In this document: one piece after another, positions 24,546 to 36,213 of the stretch
Position numbering within the stretch: position 1 is the first letter of the stretch
How the letters are laid out: every line of letters starts with the position of its first letter
Source of the DNA: Rhynchospora pubera
Taxonomy: Eukaryota; Streptophyta; Magnoliopsida; Poales; Cyperaceae
Assembly: GCA_028095005.1 (NCBI GenBank)
Contig: CM051460.1
Span: 283,628,238-283,692,237, forward strand
Reading direction: 5' to 3'
Length of the DNA: 64,000 nucleotides
Notes under the pieces: model-generated
What the model was told of the DNA's origin: nothing
The model's database searches: none
The model's input: the letters and a program-made list of their open reading frames with translations, nothing else
Program-made: the position numbers and the translations under genes

Positions 24546-24684
24546 AGAAAGACCAAAGAGCATGTGGCCTAGTGGCTTAGTGATAAGAGAATTAGACTGA
24601 CCTTCAAGAGATCAAAAGTTCAAGTTCCGCATGCATATTTAATTTTAAAAAAAAGTTGGATGGCAAAGACAGAAAGACCAAAGA
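24546..24684 (+). mobile_element. tRNA-derived SINE insertion
   Basis: A 111-bp insert (24560-24670) lies between perfect 14-bp repeats AGAAAGACCAAAGA (24546-24559 and 24671-24684). The duplicate segment at about 45646-45660 has the repeat once and no insert. Near its start is a polymerase III A-box-like TGGCCTAGTGG and, about 50 bases on, a B-box-like AAGTTCAAGTT. An A-run follows the B box. These features and the long target duplication indicate a short tRNA-derived SINE. It is not a functional tRNA gene because the arms do not pair. Confidence 0.8.
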
Positions 24685-25442
24685 CAATAGGTTGTAGGAG
24701 GAAAGCATGTTTTCTTTCTTTATATATGGATAAGTATGAATAAAGATAAGAAAAGTAATATTTCATATTTTTGTGGTATTTCTATTATGGAGTCTTTTTA
24801 GACTAGTTTCAGACTAATCTTTTTTTGGTTATATATAATATATAAAAATTTCAATGAATAAAAAAACACAATATATGGCATGTGTTGTGCTAGTATGTGC
24901 ATTTCCTTAATGTGTCATGTGGCATTATATCAGAATACTAGATATGGGTGCAACATGTTGTGCACATGTGTGCAAGTGTTTGGACTGATTTTTAAATTTG
25001 TTTTTTTTTTGGAATTTGAAACAAATTAGAAAAAGAGGAAAATATAACAAACGAATTTTAAAAACTAAAGAATATAATAATATTGTAAGAATTTTATAAT
25101 TTTTAATCATATAAAATGGGCATTTACTGTTTTTTCAAATCTTTCTAATGATTTATAGCAGTTTCGAAGATTGCAATGCATTTGTATATGCAAGTGGGTA
25201 CAATACGAGTACTCAAATAATAAAAAAATAAAAAGAACGTGTAACATGAACAAATGGCGTGTAGCGGTGTAGACATAGACCCGGTTCAGCGATTATTAAC
25301 TGCCTCGTGAATCAAGCTCGGAACATGAAGTAATTTAAAATGTGGTATTCCAAAATAATATAAGACGGATCATCCTTGACGGAGAAAAGCAGAGAAAGAA
25401 GAAGTGGAGAGAGAGAGAGAGAGAGATCAGAGAAAAAGAGAG
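24685..25442 (+). promoter_or_regulatory. Upstream region of nuclease copy A
   Basis: About 750 bp shared with 45660-46330 upstream of copy B, so probably the ancestral promoter region. The last 60 bp before the ATG are purine-rich with a (GA)n run at about 25408-25427, a common plant 5' leader or GAGA-type element. I cannot place a TATA box with confidence; AATAATATAAG near 25355 is one option. Confidence 0.45.
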
Positions 25443-26021
25443 ATGGGGTTGATGATCTTTGTATGTGTATTTCTCTGTGTGTTAGCAAGCGCTCCTACCT
25501 CCAATGGTTGGGGTCCTGAGGGCCATTACATGGTTTGCAAAATTGCTGAGGTACTACTTCAAAAGTTTCTTTTATTAATTTTGAGGTGCTTTAATAATGC
25601 CTAGGCCATTTGCCAAAACAATTACAACCATATCAATATATACTAAGTGAACCATGAAAATATCTGTGACAAAAATTTCTGACTTATCTGTTCACTTAAA
25701 TGCCCGTTGTCCAACAATAATCTTTAATTATTTTGTCGGAAAAGGATTTAAGATAGGAAAGGTACATATACTGGTGGATAACTTTGCCACCACATCTTTC
25801 CCAGCTATAATTTGTAAATTTTTAAAATATTATCGAGGGATCGAATTTTCGAACCCTCCTTTTAATATCAATTTAATGCTTTTCACCCTTCTTTCTTATA
25901 TCACCGGGCCCTTAAATTTTCTATAGGTCTGAAGCAGTGTACTTAAACAAACAAAATGTCTTTTATGAATATTGGAGATACCGTAAGCATTGACAAACAA
26001 GAGATTTGTATAACAATATAC

Positions 26022-26073
<52 letters not shown>

Positions 26074-28253
26074 TTTTTTTTTTGCTCTTGTAAAATATTT
26101 CAGAGCTATCTTACGAGTAATGCAAGAAAAGCCGTGGGTGAGCTGCTACCAAAGGATGCAATAGACCTCGCATCCGTATGCTCATGGCCTGATGAAATTC
26201 GAAAGCAACAAAAGTGGTCAACGACGCTTCATTTTGTAAATACTCCCGGTGTTTGCAATTTCGACTATAATAGTAAGTTTTTTTTTCAATGATTAATAAG
26301 ACCAAGTTATTTTCATTCGTTTCCTATTTTTAAAAAAAATTATGGAGAGCGCAATTACCAATTCTTTTGACAATGCATATTGCTAATCAGTCATCACAAC
26401 TTTGTTCAATCCTTTTATCTATCAATTTTGGTGAATATTAGTCAAGTCGATGTGGCACTTCAATTGAAAATAAGAGGAATAAGGGAAGAAGTGAAAAGAA
26501 GTATTGAAAAGTGTGTAATTTTGTGAAGAGTTTGAATTGTTTATAATAAATTTATTTTCTTATTCTCTTATTCCCACACCTCATCCAAACAGAGTTATAC
26601 TGATAGTCCATTAGAGAACCATTGGTCGGTCAGTTTTGGTGTCTTAAGCTCCGTTTGGATAAGGTGTGGGAAGAAGAAAAGAAGTGGGAAGAAGTATTGA
26701 GAAGTGTGTAACTTTGTGAAGAGTTTGGATTGTTTATAATAAATTTATTCTCTTATTCTCTTCTTCCCAAATAAAATCCAAACGGAGCCTTAAGACTTTC
26801 TTTCCACCTTTCTTCTTGAGATTCTTTTGTAGTTTGTGTGTGTGTTTGTTTTTATTTTTTTTGTGTTTTTGAAGGCCCAGACTCCTTTATATATAGTTGC
26901 TACTGAAATAAAACTAAATATTAGTACATTCTCCGAAACAAAGGTTCCGTTTGGATAGGTGTGGGAAGAAGGAAAGAAGTATTGGGAAGTGTGTAACTTT
27001 GTGAAGAGTTTGGATTGTTATAATTTTTTTCCCTTCTTCTTTCTTCCTACTTCTTCTCAACGCATCCAAACGGAGGCAAAAAGAAAAAATCGGAGGTGAC
27101 GACTAAATTGAGCATCTCTGTTCTCCATTTGCCTTTGCCAAGTATTAAAGACTTGCGGTATATTTTTTATGCTATTAATCGACTGCCCGGTGTTCGCATT
27201 ATCAAGAACTACCTTTCCTAACTTAAGATAATAAGATGTCTAGCAGACCTCTCTGTACATGTTATTCATGCACCCAACAAAAACAGTCATGAGTCATCGA
27301 TGATTTCATTTCTAATAATGCATTTAATTTGTTGGGTATGAATCAGGGGATTGCCATTCCAATGGAGTAAAAGATTTCTGTGTGGTAGCAGCTATCAAGA
27401 ACTACACCGAGCAACTGGAAACATACCAACATTCACCAACTTGTAAGATTATGAATCATCAATGCCAATTATTATTTTTCCCGGTGTAATCTTTTTCATA
27501 GGATTAAAAGTCATCTTGATAAATGCAACATTTCATGCCGGACAAAATTTTTTCACCATAATTGTGCAAATGCAGGGAGCAATTGCGATCAGATAAAAAC
27601 TTAATTGTACAAATCTTTTTTACAAAAATTATAATCTGTTTATTAATAAGATAGACAGTTATACAAATAAATAAGTGTGAAATATGAGATCATACAGACC
27701 AATTGAGGGCCGTACTATATGCTAGAAACTAAGGCTGTAATACGACTAATGCAATGTTCTTCTCCCAATAATTAAGGCTGTACGACTAAATGCTGCTACA
27801 TGCAAAATAATGAGTTTTGATTGTTTTGTTCTCCCAATATAATGAAATGTTCTTTCCTTTTAGATAATTTAACAGAGGCCTTGATGTTCCTTGCTCATTT
27901 TGTTGGAGACATCCATCAGCCTCTTCATTGTGGTTTTGCGGCAGACTACGGTGGTAACATCATACCAGTGAATTGGTATGATGTAAAGACCAACCTTCAC
28001 AGGGTAAAGTATACTTTATATTTGGAACATGGTTTGTTCGTTCTAATATTTATTTGGAAATTCACTTGAGCTTACATATATATATTAATTCATTAAGGTA
28101 TGGGATGACAATATGGTACAAAAGAAGATGAATGATTCTTTCTATGGTGACCTGATTACAATGGCAAAGGAACTTAAGATGGAAATTGATTCCCAGGCAA
28201 GTGTTTCAATATCTTGTTAAAAAAAAATAAAAATACAATTCTCTCTTTTATTG

Positions 28254-28299
<46 letters not shown>

Positions 28300-28964
28300 T
28301 TCATGTTTGTCTTTCTGCAGGACTATTATGCTCAAAAAGTAAACGAATGGAAGGCATGTGGAAATGACGCATTTGCTTGTGCTAAAAAGTAAGATATTCA
28401 TTTGACAAGAAGAAAATGTAGAATTTAATTAATACTATTTCTTCAACAAATAAATAAATGTGGCATTTGCGAAAAAAAAATCAGGTTTGCTTCAGAGAGC
28501 ATTGAGCTGGCTTGCGCACTTGCTTACAAGAATGTGCAGCCAGATTGTACTTTAGGCGGTAAGATTTTTCTTTCAGAAAGCATACATAAATTTAAAACTT
28601 CAGGTTTTTGTACTAGTTCAGTCAGACTTAGTACAGAGTAACATATCAAATCATTCCCTCTTTTGTTTATAGAGTAATTTTAATTTGGTATTGTACCTAT
28701 TAGCTAGTTAAAAAGGCCATGTCGTGAACCTATACTGTCAATTAATGATCCTTTTCCTCAGTAAATCGAGACAAATGGTGATACTTGGTATCCCATCACG
28801 GATTCACCATTGGAGAAACAAAAATAATGACAATTGTTTTTCATCTTGCAGATTATTATTTCACCACCCGTATTTCGACAGTAGAAGAGAGGATTATATA
28901 TGCAAGCAGCTATCAGGCTAGCTTCACTGCTCAACAAAATATTCAGCAATATTCAAGAAGGTAG
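25443..28964 (+). CDS. S1/P1-type nuclease, copy A, frameshifted C terminus
   Basis: Secreted zinc-dependent endonuclease of the S1/P1 family, which cleaves single-stranded DNA and RNA; plant members act in senescence and cell death. Eight exons: 25443-25550, 26104-26272, 27347-27442, 27864-28003, 28098-28196, 28321-28388, 28485-28558, 28852-28964, giving 288 aa. Residues 1-22 are a signal peptide, so the mature protein starts at Trp23, a zinc ligand. The other ligands are present: H28, D66, H79, H136, D140, H146, H170, D174 (motifs WGPEGH, HFVGDIHQPLH, LHRVWDD). Exon 5 ends in a GC donor. In the last exon four extra bases (ATAT within about 28894-28901) follow ERI. They replace the normal C-terminal helix with 20 unrelated residues and a stop at 28962. 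Relative to copy B, D82 of the HFVDTP motif is N. It may be impaired; the metal site is intact. Confidence 0.9.
26025..26071. repeat. (TA)n microsatellite in intron 1
   Basis: About 20 TA units just before exon 2 of nuclease copy A. The same position in copy B (about 47584-47618) also has a TA run, so it predates the duplication. Confidence 0.95.
26470..27077. mobile_element. Three Tourist-like MITEs in intron 2 of copy A
   Basis: Element 26647-26789 (143 bp) has GCTCCGTTTGG/CCAAACGGAGC ends and TTA duplications (26644-26646, 26790-26792). Element 26943-27077 (135 bp) has GGTTCCGTTTGG and CCAAACGGAGGC ends flanked by AAA. A decayed third copy lies at about 26470-26598. All share GTGTGGGAAGAAG-type interiors and the CGTTTGG ends of PIF/Harbinger MITEs. 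Intron 2 of nuclease copy B lacks all three, so they arrived after the duplication. Confidence 0.82.
28258..28299. repeat. (TA)n microsatellite in intron 5
   Basis: About 20 TA units upstream of exon 6 of nuclease copy A. Intron 5 of copy B has only T/A-rich sequence here. Confidence 0.95.
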
Positions 28965-29245
28965 CTCGCCAAAAATTAGCCAGGTTTTGAGAAGCATGTC
29001 AAAATCTGTTGATAATTAATTAGAAGATAGATAACCATGCCGTCATGGACTTCAAGAGAGACGTTCTTGTTGACGATTTGCTACTACAAGAACTTCAAGA
29101 GAGACATTCTTGTTAACGATTTGAGCCTACTGAATAATGTTTGTCGCTAAAAGGGTCATGTATAACATCGTTATTGTTTTGACATGAGTTCCTGAGTAAT
29201 TGAGAAACACACCCGTCTGTAAAGACGAAACATATATATTCATCG

Positions 29246-29411
29246 GAACTAATAAACACCACCCACTATTTTTTTTCATCCAGGTTCCGCGCTCTCACCT
29301 ATGACACCATCCTCTCTCATATAGTCATATCTAGCACCCCTCTGCCTCGCTCCTCTCACATCTCATGTCGCTCTCCGACTCTTTCCTCCATCTAGTCTCC
29401 TCTCTGGCCTA
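29246..29411. other. Spacer after nuclease copy A
   Basis: Short CT-rich spacer between the end of the duplicated block and the LTR-like remnant. Nothing recognised. Confidence 0.4.
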
Positions 29412-32170
29412 TGATAAACTAATATTCAAAAGTATCCTAAATTAATCACAAGCGTACGGTAAATCGTTGGTATAATTGGGATCGAATCCACAAGAACAGA
29501 TACATAAGTACCGCACTTATAATTTCACAAAGTCTAGATCTAACAATTTCAAAAAAAAACTAGCAAACTAAATGCAACAAATACTAAAAGTAAGACTAAC
29601 AACAAACAAGAAAGACACAAGTTATTTTTATTAGTAATTTGGTTGTAATTTGGTATAAAAATGTCCTAGGGGTTCAGTTTCAACCTTGGTTAGGCTATGG
29701 GCTGTCAATGTTTCTCACTCTCATGATCAAACATTGACAAGTGCATACTAGAGAGCCCTGTACGACCGCACAACCTATGGTTAGTGCTGGATTGATGCAA
29801 TACATTGGTTTCTAGCTTGTATGGGACAGGTCTAGCCGTACCTAAACTCTTGAACCTCAACTCACTACTACGAAATTGATTTTTAACGGCAGTTAATTAG
29901 GGGTTTTTAACAACGGCCATATGGCGTTGTAAATGAGGGGGGCCACTAAAAATTTTTAATAACCGCCGCAATTGTCGTTCCCTCGAGAAGCAGTCCGAAG
30001 TTTGTTTTTGGTTTTCTACGACGGCTATTTATTGAAACACTGCCGTAAAGAACATTGTTTTTACGGCTGTATTTTATAAAAATCCGCCGTATAAGACCTA
30101 TATATTTTTTTAAAAATTAATATTTCTGTGGCTAGCCCATATATATTAATTTGCTAGCCATAAATAACACATAAATATATCAAAATTTTTATAAACAGAA
30201 AATCACAAAAACTTGCATATTTCACACAAAATAATATTAATTAACATAAAATCCACAAATTAAAAGTTAATATCCAGAAATACAACCATTATTCATTAAT
30301 CATTGTCCCCCATTCATTAATTCTCAAGGGACCTAGAAATTTAAAAAAACAGCTTTATAGTTTGGTTAATCTCGTCCTCAGGATATGGTGCGAGCATCTT
30401 GCAATTCCAAAACCTGCACGTTAACACTTCATATTAATAAAATTCTAAATCCTAGTATTAAACCAACTAATTAATTGTTATGTATCAAATGGTACCAACT
30501 GTTAATGGTAGAGACTTCAATATTTATTACTTTAATGCATAGGAAGTTAACAACAAAAAATTACAAAATTTGTAATAGAGAAATTAAACTAATGCAATCA
30601 GTTCCAATGGTACCATGAACTTGGTACTTCGTACAGAGCAAGGTAAAAGTAGAAAAGCTCCAAAAATCACATTTTGAGCACACTATTTAGTTCACTGGTA
30701 CAGCCTGGAGCGAGATAAGATTACATACATGTTGGACAATACATTTTTTTATGTATGTTTTTTGTTACTGTACTTAATAAATCATCTTAATCTATTTTCT
30801 CTACTATACCATATTAATACAAATCAACTAATTAATTTCATGATATTAAACCTAAACCTTAACCAATATTGGTACGGCAGCACTAATTCAAACCAACCAA
30901 TTAAACATTAATCTAACTCAATATTAATCGAGACTAATAAATTATTAAACATTAGTAAAATAGATATTTCATACCAATGACAACACCCCACAAGTCGCGT
31001 ACCAATGTAGTATTTTGCTTATTGATGTCATTGTATAATAACAACAATCATTAAAGTTTGGCTGATGTGTACCCTACAAGTAAAAATTTCACTTTTACTT
31101 TTCATGATAAATACAAATGTTGACAAATTAAATGTAACTATTAGTGTTAGTTGTTTACCAGAACATGCAGCACATCGAACTTAGCCTTATCGTCGAGAAA
31201 TTTGGTTTAAACTCTGCAACATTAAAATATGAAATTAGAAGAATTAATTTAATTGTAGATATTATGAAGTGATGCATGTATAGAGCTAAATGAAACTTAC
31301 ATTTTGTACGGCCCAATAATTTTCAAATCAACTTTGTCAGTATTGAGAATCAACAATCCAAATGCAATTACATCTCCTTATTTTGCTCTTGATCATTTTT
31401 CCCTTCTACTAACGGCATTGCTATTCGGATTCGACATGGTTGTCAATTCAAATAAAAATTAGTAGACCCGCTAACAATCCTAATCCATAAAGAATTTCTA
31501 ACATGTTTACACAAAATTCCTCATTTTACTAAATTTGTTTCTATCAATAAAGATGAAAAAGTGAAGGACATAGTTTTTTATGCAACATCTCAATCACACT
31601 ATAGCAAAGGTTGTAAATTCAATAATGAACTGCCATACTAAATCGCGTTCAAATGAAATTGTAAGACGAAGAGCGCCAGGTTTATACTTGTGACAATAAT
31701 AGATAGAATGGTATCATAACAGATTGTATAAGTGTAAATTTCTCCAATCAGACCCTAAAGTTGACTCAATTTATAACTTAAACATTGAGGCGTCATCTGG
31801 ATTTATGAGGAGTAATTTACAGAAGTGAAAAAGAGAACCATTCCAAATCATATGGTTTCTGATACATTCCAATTTCTACAAAAACAATTGACAGTTCTCG
31901 TGTCCATATCTCAGACAACATATTTGCAAAAAACAAGAATAAAAATCAAGCAAAAAATTGACTTAAACTCAGAACTCGGACCTAGGGTTTAGCCTTTAGA
32001 ATTCGGATCTAGAGATGAGGAATCAGATCTAGGAGGTGGGGAACCGAGAGAAAGAGATGGAAAAGGAGGAGGGCGACGGGGGTGGAAGGCGGAGGCTAGG
32101 GAGGCTGGTTTACGAAAAAAGAAGGCGAAGGAAGGAGAGGGATGACTGAGGAGAGGAAGACTAACCTCTA

Positions 32171-32300
32171 GGCGGTGAGAGGAAGGCGAGCGGCAGGACA
32201 TAACGGCATTGACGGCGGTGAGAGGAGGGCGAGCGGCATGACATTACGGCGTTGACGGAGGTGAGAGGAGGGCGAGCAGATTGCGGCCGCGAGTACGGAG
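32171..32300. repeat. 43-bp tandem repeat, three units
   Basis: Units starting GGCGGTGAGAGG at 32171, 32214 and 32257, each followed by GGCGAGCGGCA-type sequence. They are GC-rich in an AT-rich element. On the minus strand the repeat runs into a short frame that begins MSCRSPSSHRLE, followed by a possible GT donor. Confidence 0.8.
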
Positions 32301-32650
32301 GGAGGACGATTTAGAGAGGAGCGAATTTCGATCGAGTACGGCGTTGGTTTTTATTTTTATTTTTTGAAAAACAGTTCTTTGACAGTTTTAAAAAGCAGAC
32401 CGCCTTTTTAATTTTTTTAGGATTTTTTGAAATTCGATAAATAATATTTTGTCTTTTATTTTTATTTTTTCGGATTTTTTAGTTACGTTATATTTTTTAT
32501 TAAGAAATACTAAAAATTATAAAAATTTTAAATTTAAATAAATATAAAAAGGAGAAATTTTGAAAAATGATAAAAAAAAATATCAGACACTCTGGATATA
32601 TAGATTGTTCGGACTTCGGACAAAAAGAGAATCAAGATTGCATACTAATG

Positions 32651-32683
<33 letters not shown>

Positions 32684-32684
<1 letters not shown>

Positions 32685-33085
32685 AAACCTATGGTGCATA
32701 CTAATGTACGGAAGTTTCGGTGCATACTGATCCAAACTATTGAATCTGCTTCAAAATGACCGATCCAAACCGTCCAATATGATCTCCCCATTGAAATCTC
32801 CTTGTCGACCAAAATTTATATTTTCTTCGAAATTTTTAAGTATTTTTTTTCGGATTTTTAAAAACTGCTATTTTTTAACGGTTCAGAAATAATTAGATTA
32901 GTGATTTTCTAAAATTTGAAAAAAATACTTAAAAATTTTGAAAAAATGTAAAATTTGGTCGATAAGGAGATTATAATAGGAAGATCATATTAGACGGTTT
33001 GGATCGATCATTTTGAAGCAGATCCAAGAGTTCGGATCAGTATGCACCGAACCTTCCGTACATTAGTATGCACCATATGTTTTCT
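32684..33085. mobile_element. Foldback element FB1
   Basis: About 400-bp near-complete palindrome. The arms begin GGTGCATACTAATGTACGG and end with its complement. The inner arms carry GATCCAAACCGTCCAATATG and ACATTTTTTCGAAATTTTT-type sequence. It is flanked by TA/GA microsatellite on the left and a TA run on the right. No coding frame. Confidence 0.85.
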
Positions 33086-33587
33086 CTATATATATATATA
33101 TATAATGGCCTTCTGGTAAATATTCAACAGTTGACATTAAAATTTAATAAAGCTGAAATATTTAGTAGTAAACAGCTAGAACAAAAATATGAGTCATGCG
33201 AAGCAACCAAAAAGATACAATTAGAAAAACAGAAGATGCAAGAAAAGTAATAGTCTCTGCACCAAATGAGATGACATTTTTTTCTTAAAAATAAATAAAG
33301 AATTTTCACAAATAAGTACATTATTGGTATAAATGAATACAAATCATATAATTCTCATTTATTATATTAGATACATATCTTTGTCATTTATTAGAAGAAT
33401 TCTTTCTTACTTATATTATTGCCTCATGAGGAACGTACCCTTTTATATATTTTTATATTTTTTATTGATTAATAGAGATTTGTATAAAAAATTAACAAAT
33501 ATATTTAGCACCTACCAAATATAAATTTTACTATAAATTTATATGAGTAATATAACACCTATATACGAATATATACTTAACAACTAA

Positions 33588-33968
33588 AGTATACTCTAGC
33601 ATACGGATCAAATCCGTATGCTAGAGTCGTTTCTGAAAATCTAAAATTCAAACAGTCGATCCAAACCGTTCAAGTTGTTCTCCATGTACAAATATCCTTC
33701 AAAACCAAATTTTACATTTTTTCAAATTTTTTTGCTATATATTATGCTATTTTCAAATTGAAGGGCCAGAAATACTCCTTTACAACACCTTTACAATGTT
33801 TTTTTAAAATAGCATAATATATAGTAAAAAAATTCGAAAAAATATAAATTTTAGTTTTCTAGGAGATTTCAATATGGAGAACAATTTGAAAGCTTCGGAT
33901 CGACTGTATGCATTTTAGATTGTGAAAAACGACTGCAGCATACGGGCTATCTATATGTTGGAGTATAA
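33588..33968. mobile_element. Foldback element FB2
   Basis: About 380-bp imperfect palindrome with arms starting TATACTCTAGCATACGG. The core GATCCAAACCGTTCAA and ATTTTACATTTTTTC is shared with FB1, but the outer 40 bases are unrelated to FB1. Inside the CACTA element. Confidence 0.75.
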
Positions 33969-34000
33969 TTTAGCCAATCTCTCTCTCTCTATATATATAT

Positions 34001-34395
34001 AAAACCTATTGTGCATACTAATGTACAGAAGCTTCGGTGCATACTGATCTGAACTCTTGGATCTGCTTCAAAATGACCGATCCAAACCGTCCAATATGAT
34101 CTTCTATTGAAATCTCCTTGCCGACCAAATTTTACATTTTTTCGATATTTTTAAGTATTTTTTTTCGGATTTTTAAAAACAGCTATTTTTTAACGGTTCA
34201 GAAAAAATTAGATTAGCGATTTTTTTAAATTTGAAAAAAATACTTAAAAATTTCGAAAAAATATAAAATTTGGCCGGTAAGGAGATTATAACAAGGAGAT
34301 CATATTGGACGGTTTGGATCGGTCATTTTGAAGCAGATCCAAGAATTCAGATCGGTATGCACTGAGACTTCCGTACATTAGTATGCACGATATGT
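34001..34395. mobile_element. Foldback element FB3
   Basis: About 395-bp palindrome, the same subfamily as FB1 (GTGCATACTAATGTAC tips and the same core). TATATA runs flank it on both sides; the right one extends to 34457. Confidence 0.85.

Positions 34396-34408
<13 letters not shown>

Positions 34409-34457
<49 letters not shown>
34409..34457. repeat. (TA)n microsatellite
   Basis: About 24 TA units directly next to FB3. The frames through it on both strands are low-complexity artefacts. Confidence 0.95.
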
Positions 34458-34459
<2 letters not shown>

Positions 34460-34630
34460 TACATGCCAAATTTGGCACCTGTTCCCACTCCCAGACCCCA
34501 CAACCTCAAACAACAGTATTAAAGAAGTGTTAATAATTGCTTACAAAAGATTTGGATTCTATGACCAGCCTATCATAGCATATACATATCGGTATATATT
34601 AGGCTATGTATATGCAGCAGACATTAATAA

Positions 34631-34884
34631 TGTTTGGTATGATTCATGAATAAGCCTTATTCTGAATAAGGCTTATTCGGGATGAAACCAAACGCACCCG
34701 GAATAAGCCCTATTCAGAATAAGGGCTTATTCAACCCCTTATTCTAATTCCATCAATATGGTTGAATTAGAATTAGGGATTGAATAAGCCCTTATTCGGA
34801 ATAAGGCTTATTCCGGGTGCGTTTGGTTTCATCCCGAATAAGCCTTATTCGGAATAAGGCTTATTCAACTTGATACCAAACACA
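34631..34884. mobile_element. Palindromic MITE with GAATAAGGCTTATTC units
   Basis: About 250 bp with TGTTTGGTAT/ATACCAAACA terminal repeats. It holds several copies of the 15-bp palindrome GAATAAGGCTTATTC and two inverted copies of GGGTGCGTTTGGTTTCATC. That sequence links it to the PIF/Harbinger-type MITEs elsewhere in the window. It is nested in the CACTA element. Confidence 0.75.
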
Positions 34885-36213
34885 CAAAGAATTTATTTTT
34901 GGAATCAAGGTTTTTACGTCGGTTATTAAACAAAACCGCTATATGAAATATTTTTTTTACGGCGGTTCTTCGAATAACAGCCATATATAATCAGCGAATT
35001 TTTTTCCGACTTTTCTGCACACTTTAACGGCGTCTATTGTTATTAACAGCCATAAATAATTTTTTCTATTTACTGAAATGCCACCGTGTATTTTTTACAA
35101 CAGCCTTTTAAAAAACAGCCGTAATTAGGGCGCCGTTAAAAACTTTTTCTGTTGTAGTGACTCTCTCGTGTTGGTCACAATATTTGGTGCGGAACCTAGC
35201 CTAAAGTCCCCATTAGATACATTAAACCTCAACTCTCGTTATGTTGGTTTAACCATCCTAAGTCTATTTGTTGGTTCACAAAGGCATCTACTAGACTCTC
35301 GCCTAAGTAGAAACTTGTCCCTTTTGAGGCTTAAGTTGGTCACCTCTCGGCTCCTAACCTATCTTGATTACCTACTTGGTTCAATTAAACAATCTACACC
35401 TTTAGCCTAAGTTAGATGTGGCCATTCACCTAAAAGGAGGGTCAAATGAGCAATTAAATACAAACAAGCAACTTCATTCAATAACCAAGCAAATAGTACA
35501 CAAGTGAAACCAAGTACTACATCAATTCAACAAACCTAACCTTGGTCTCCACAAATTTCCTAGAACATATCTAAATCTAGACTAACATAATGGTAAAACA
35601 AGCAAAGAAAGCAAAGGAATACAAAGATACAATCTTCATGCTAAACCAAATCAAAAGGGAAGGCAATATGCCCCTTATCAAGCCCAATCGACTTCTGGAC
35701 CAGCAAAGGAGGTACTTGGGTGGAATGATGAGGCGTAGGTGGTGAGATCCGAGGCGGCAGAGAGGTTGTGCGATCGTACGGGATGGCTGTGTGGTTGCAC
35801 GGGAGGTCGAATGATGGGAAATGGAGTTGGTCTTTATTGCGGCGCCGTCTTGGATTGAGGTGGAAAGAGAGATACCGTAGACGAAGCGAATGGAGTGTCT
35901 TATATAGGAGTTTGGTAGGGTTTGGAGTCATATGCGATCGTAAAGAAATCCTGTGTGGTCGCACCAGAGTCGCTGGACTAGGTTTGAGTCAGATTCGCAT
36001 GCAACGAGCCTGAATTGAGTTGGTGCGGTCGCACCATATGCCCGTGCGGTCGCACGGGATTCTCTGGACCATGATTCGTGCTCCGTTTCGTGCCGAAATG
36101 CACCGTTTTCGCTGCGACTTGGCTCAAAATTCCTACAAACCAAAATGAAACTCAAGCAATACCAAATTTCTACAAATACACACTAAAATCAAATAAAATC
36201 AAGTAAAATCAAA

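Larger units (their letters stand above)
23325..29245 (+). repeat. Segmental duplication unit A (nuclease copy A)
   Basis: This block aligns with 38445-50275. It starts at the shared sequence near 23345/38460 (CATCAATCCAGGTTCG) and ends near the shared AACACACCCGT at about 29210/50240. Introns, flanks and exons all align, so this is a DNA-level duplication rather than retroposition. Insertions present in only one copy are listed separately. Confidence 0.85.
29860..35162. mobile_element. Non-autonomous CACTA (En/Spm) element
   Basis: 5297 bp (29863-35159) with CACTACTACGAAA at the left and TTTCTGTTGTAGTG at the right, flanked by the 3-bp duplication ACT typical of CACTA elements. Both ends carry repeated TTTTTAACGGC/GCCGTTAAAAA subterminal motifs. 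No TNPD-type transposase frame is present. Minus-strand stretches around 30360-30416, 31155-31215 and 31300-31380 look like short exons with splice signals, read towards lower coordinates from a GC-rich start near 32200. I do not recognise the product. Three foldback elements and one MITE are nested inside. Confidence 0.88.
29412..36213 (-). mobile_element. LTR-like remnant, split by the CACTA element
   Basis: The left piece (29412-29862) starts TGATAAAC and contains GGGATCGAATCCACAAG, the complement of a motif in the solo LTR at about 13790. The right piece (35163-36213) has a TATA-like box on the minus strand and several GTGCGGTCGCAC-type palindromes. It ends near GAGTTATGA. The joined piece would be about 1.5 kb with no coding frame. 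It resembles a solo LTR in minus orientation, but I could not find a clean terminal CA or target duplication, so its borders are tentative. Confidence 0.45.

Noticed and set aside
24560..24640. tRNA gene candidate
   Set aside because: A- and B-box-like motifs are present, but acceptor and anticodon arms do not pair, and target duplications plus the empty paralogous site show a SINE.
28724..28921. Extension of nuclease exon 8 upstream, with an in-frame TGA in copy A
   Set aside because: The 5' part (NRDKW...) is open in copy B but is intronic: the family protein joins CTLG directly to DYYF, and a good acceptor (TCTTGCAG) precedes DYYF in both copies.
29460..29530. Clean solo LTR call for 29412-36213
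   Set aside because: The left edge and internal motifs look LTR-like, but the right end lacks a terminal CA and the flanks (GGCCTA against TTTGGG) do not form a target duplication, so it is kept only as a remnant.
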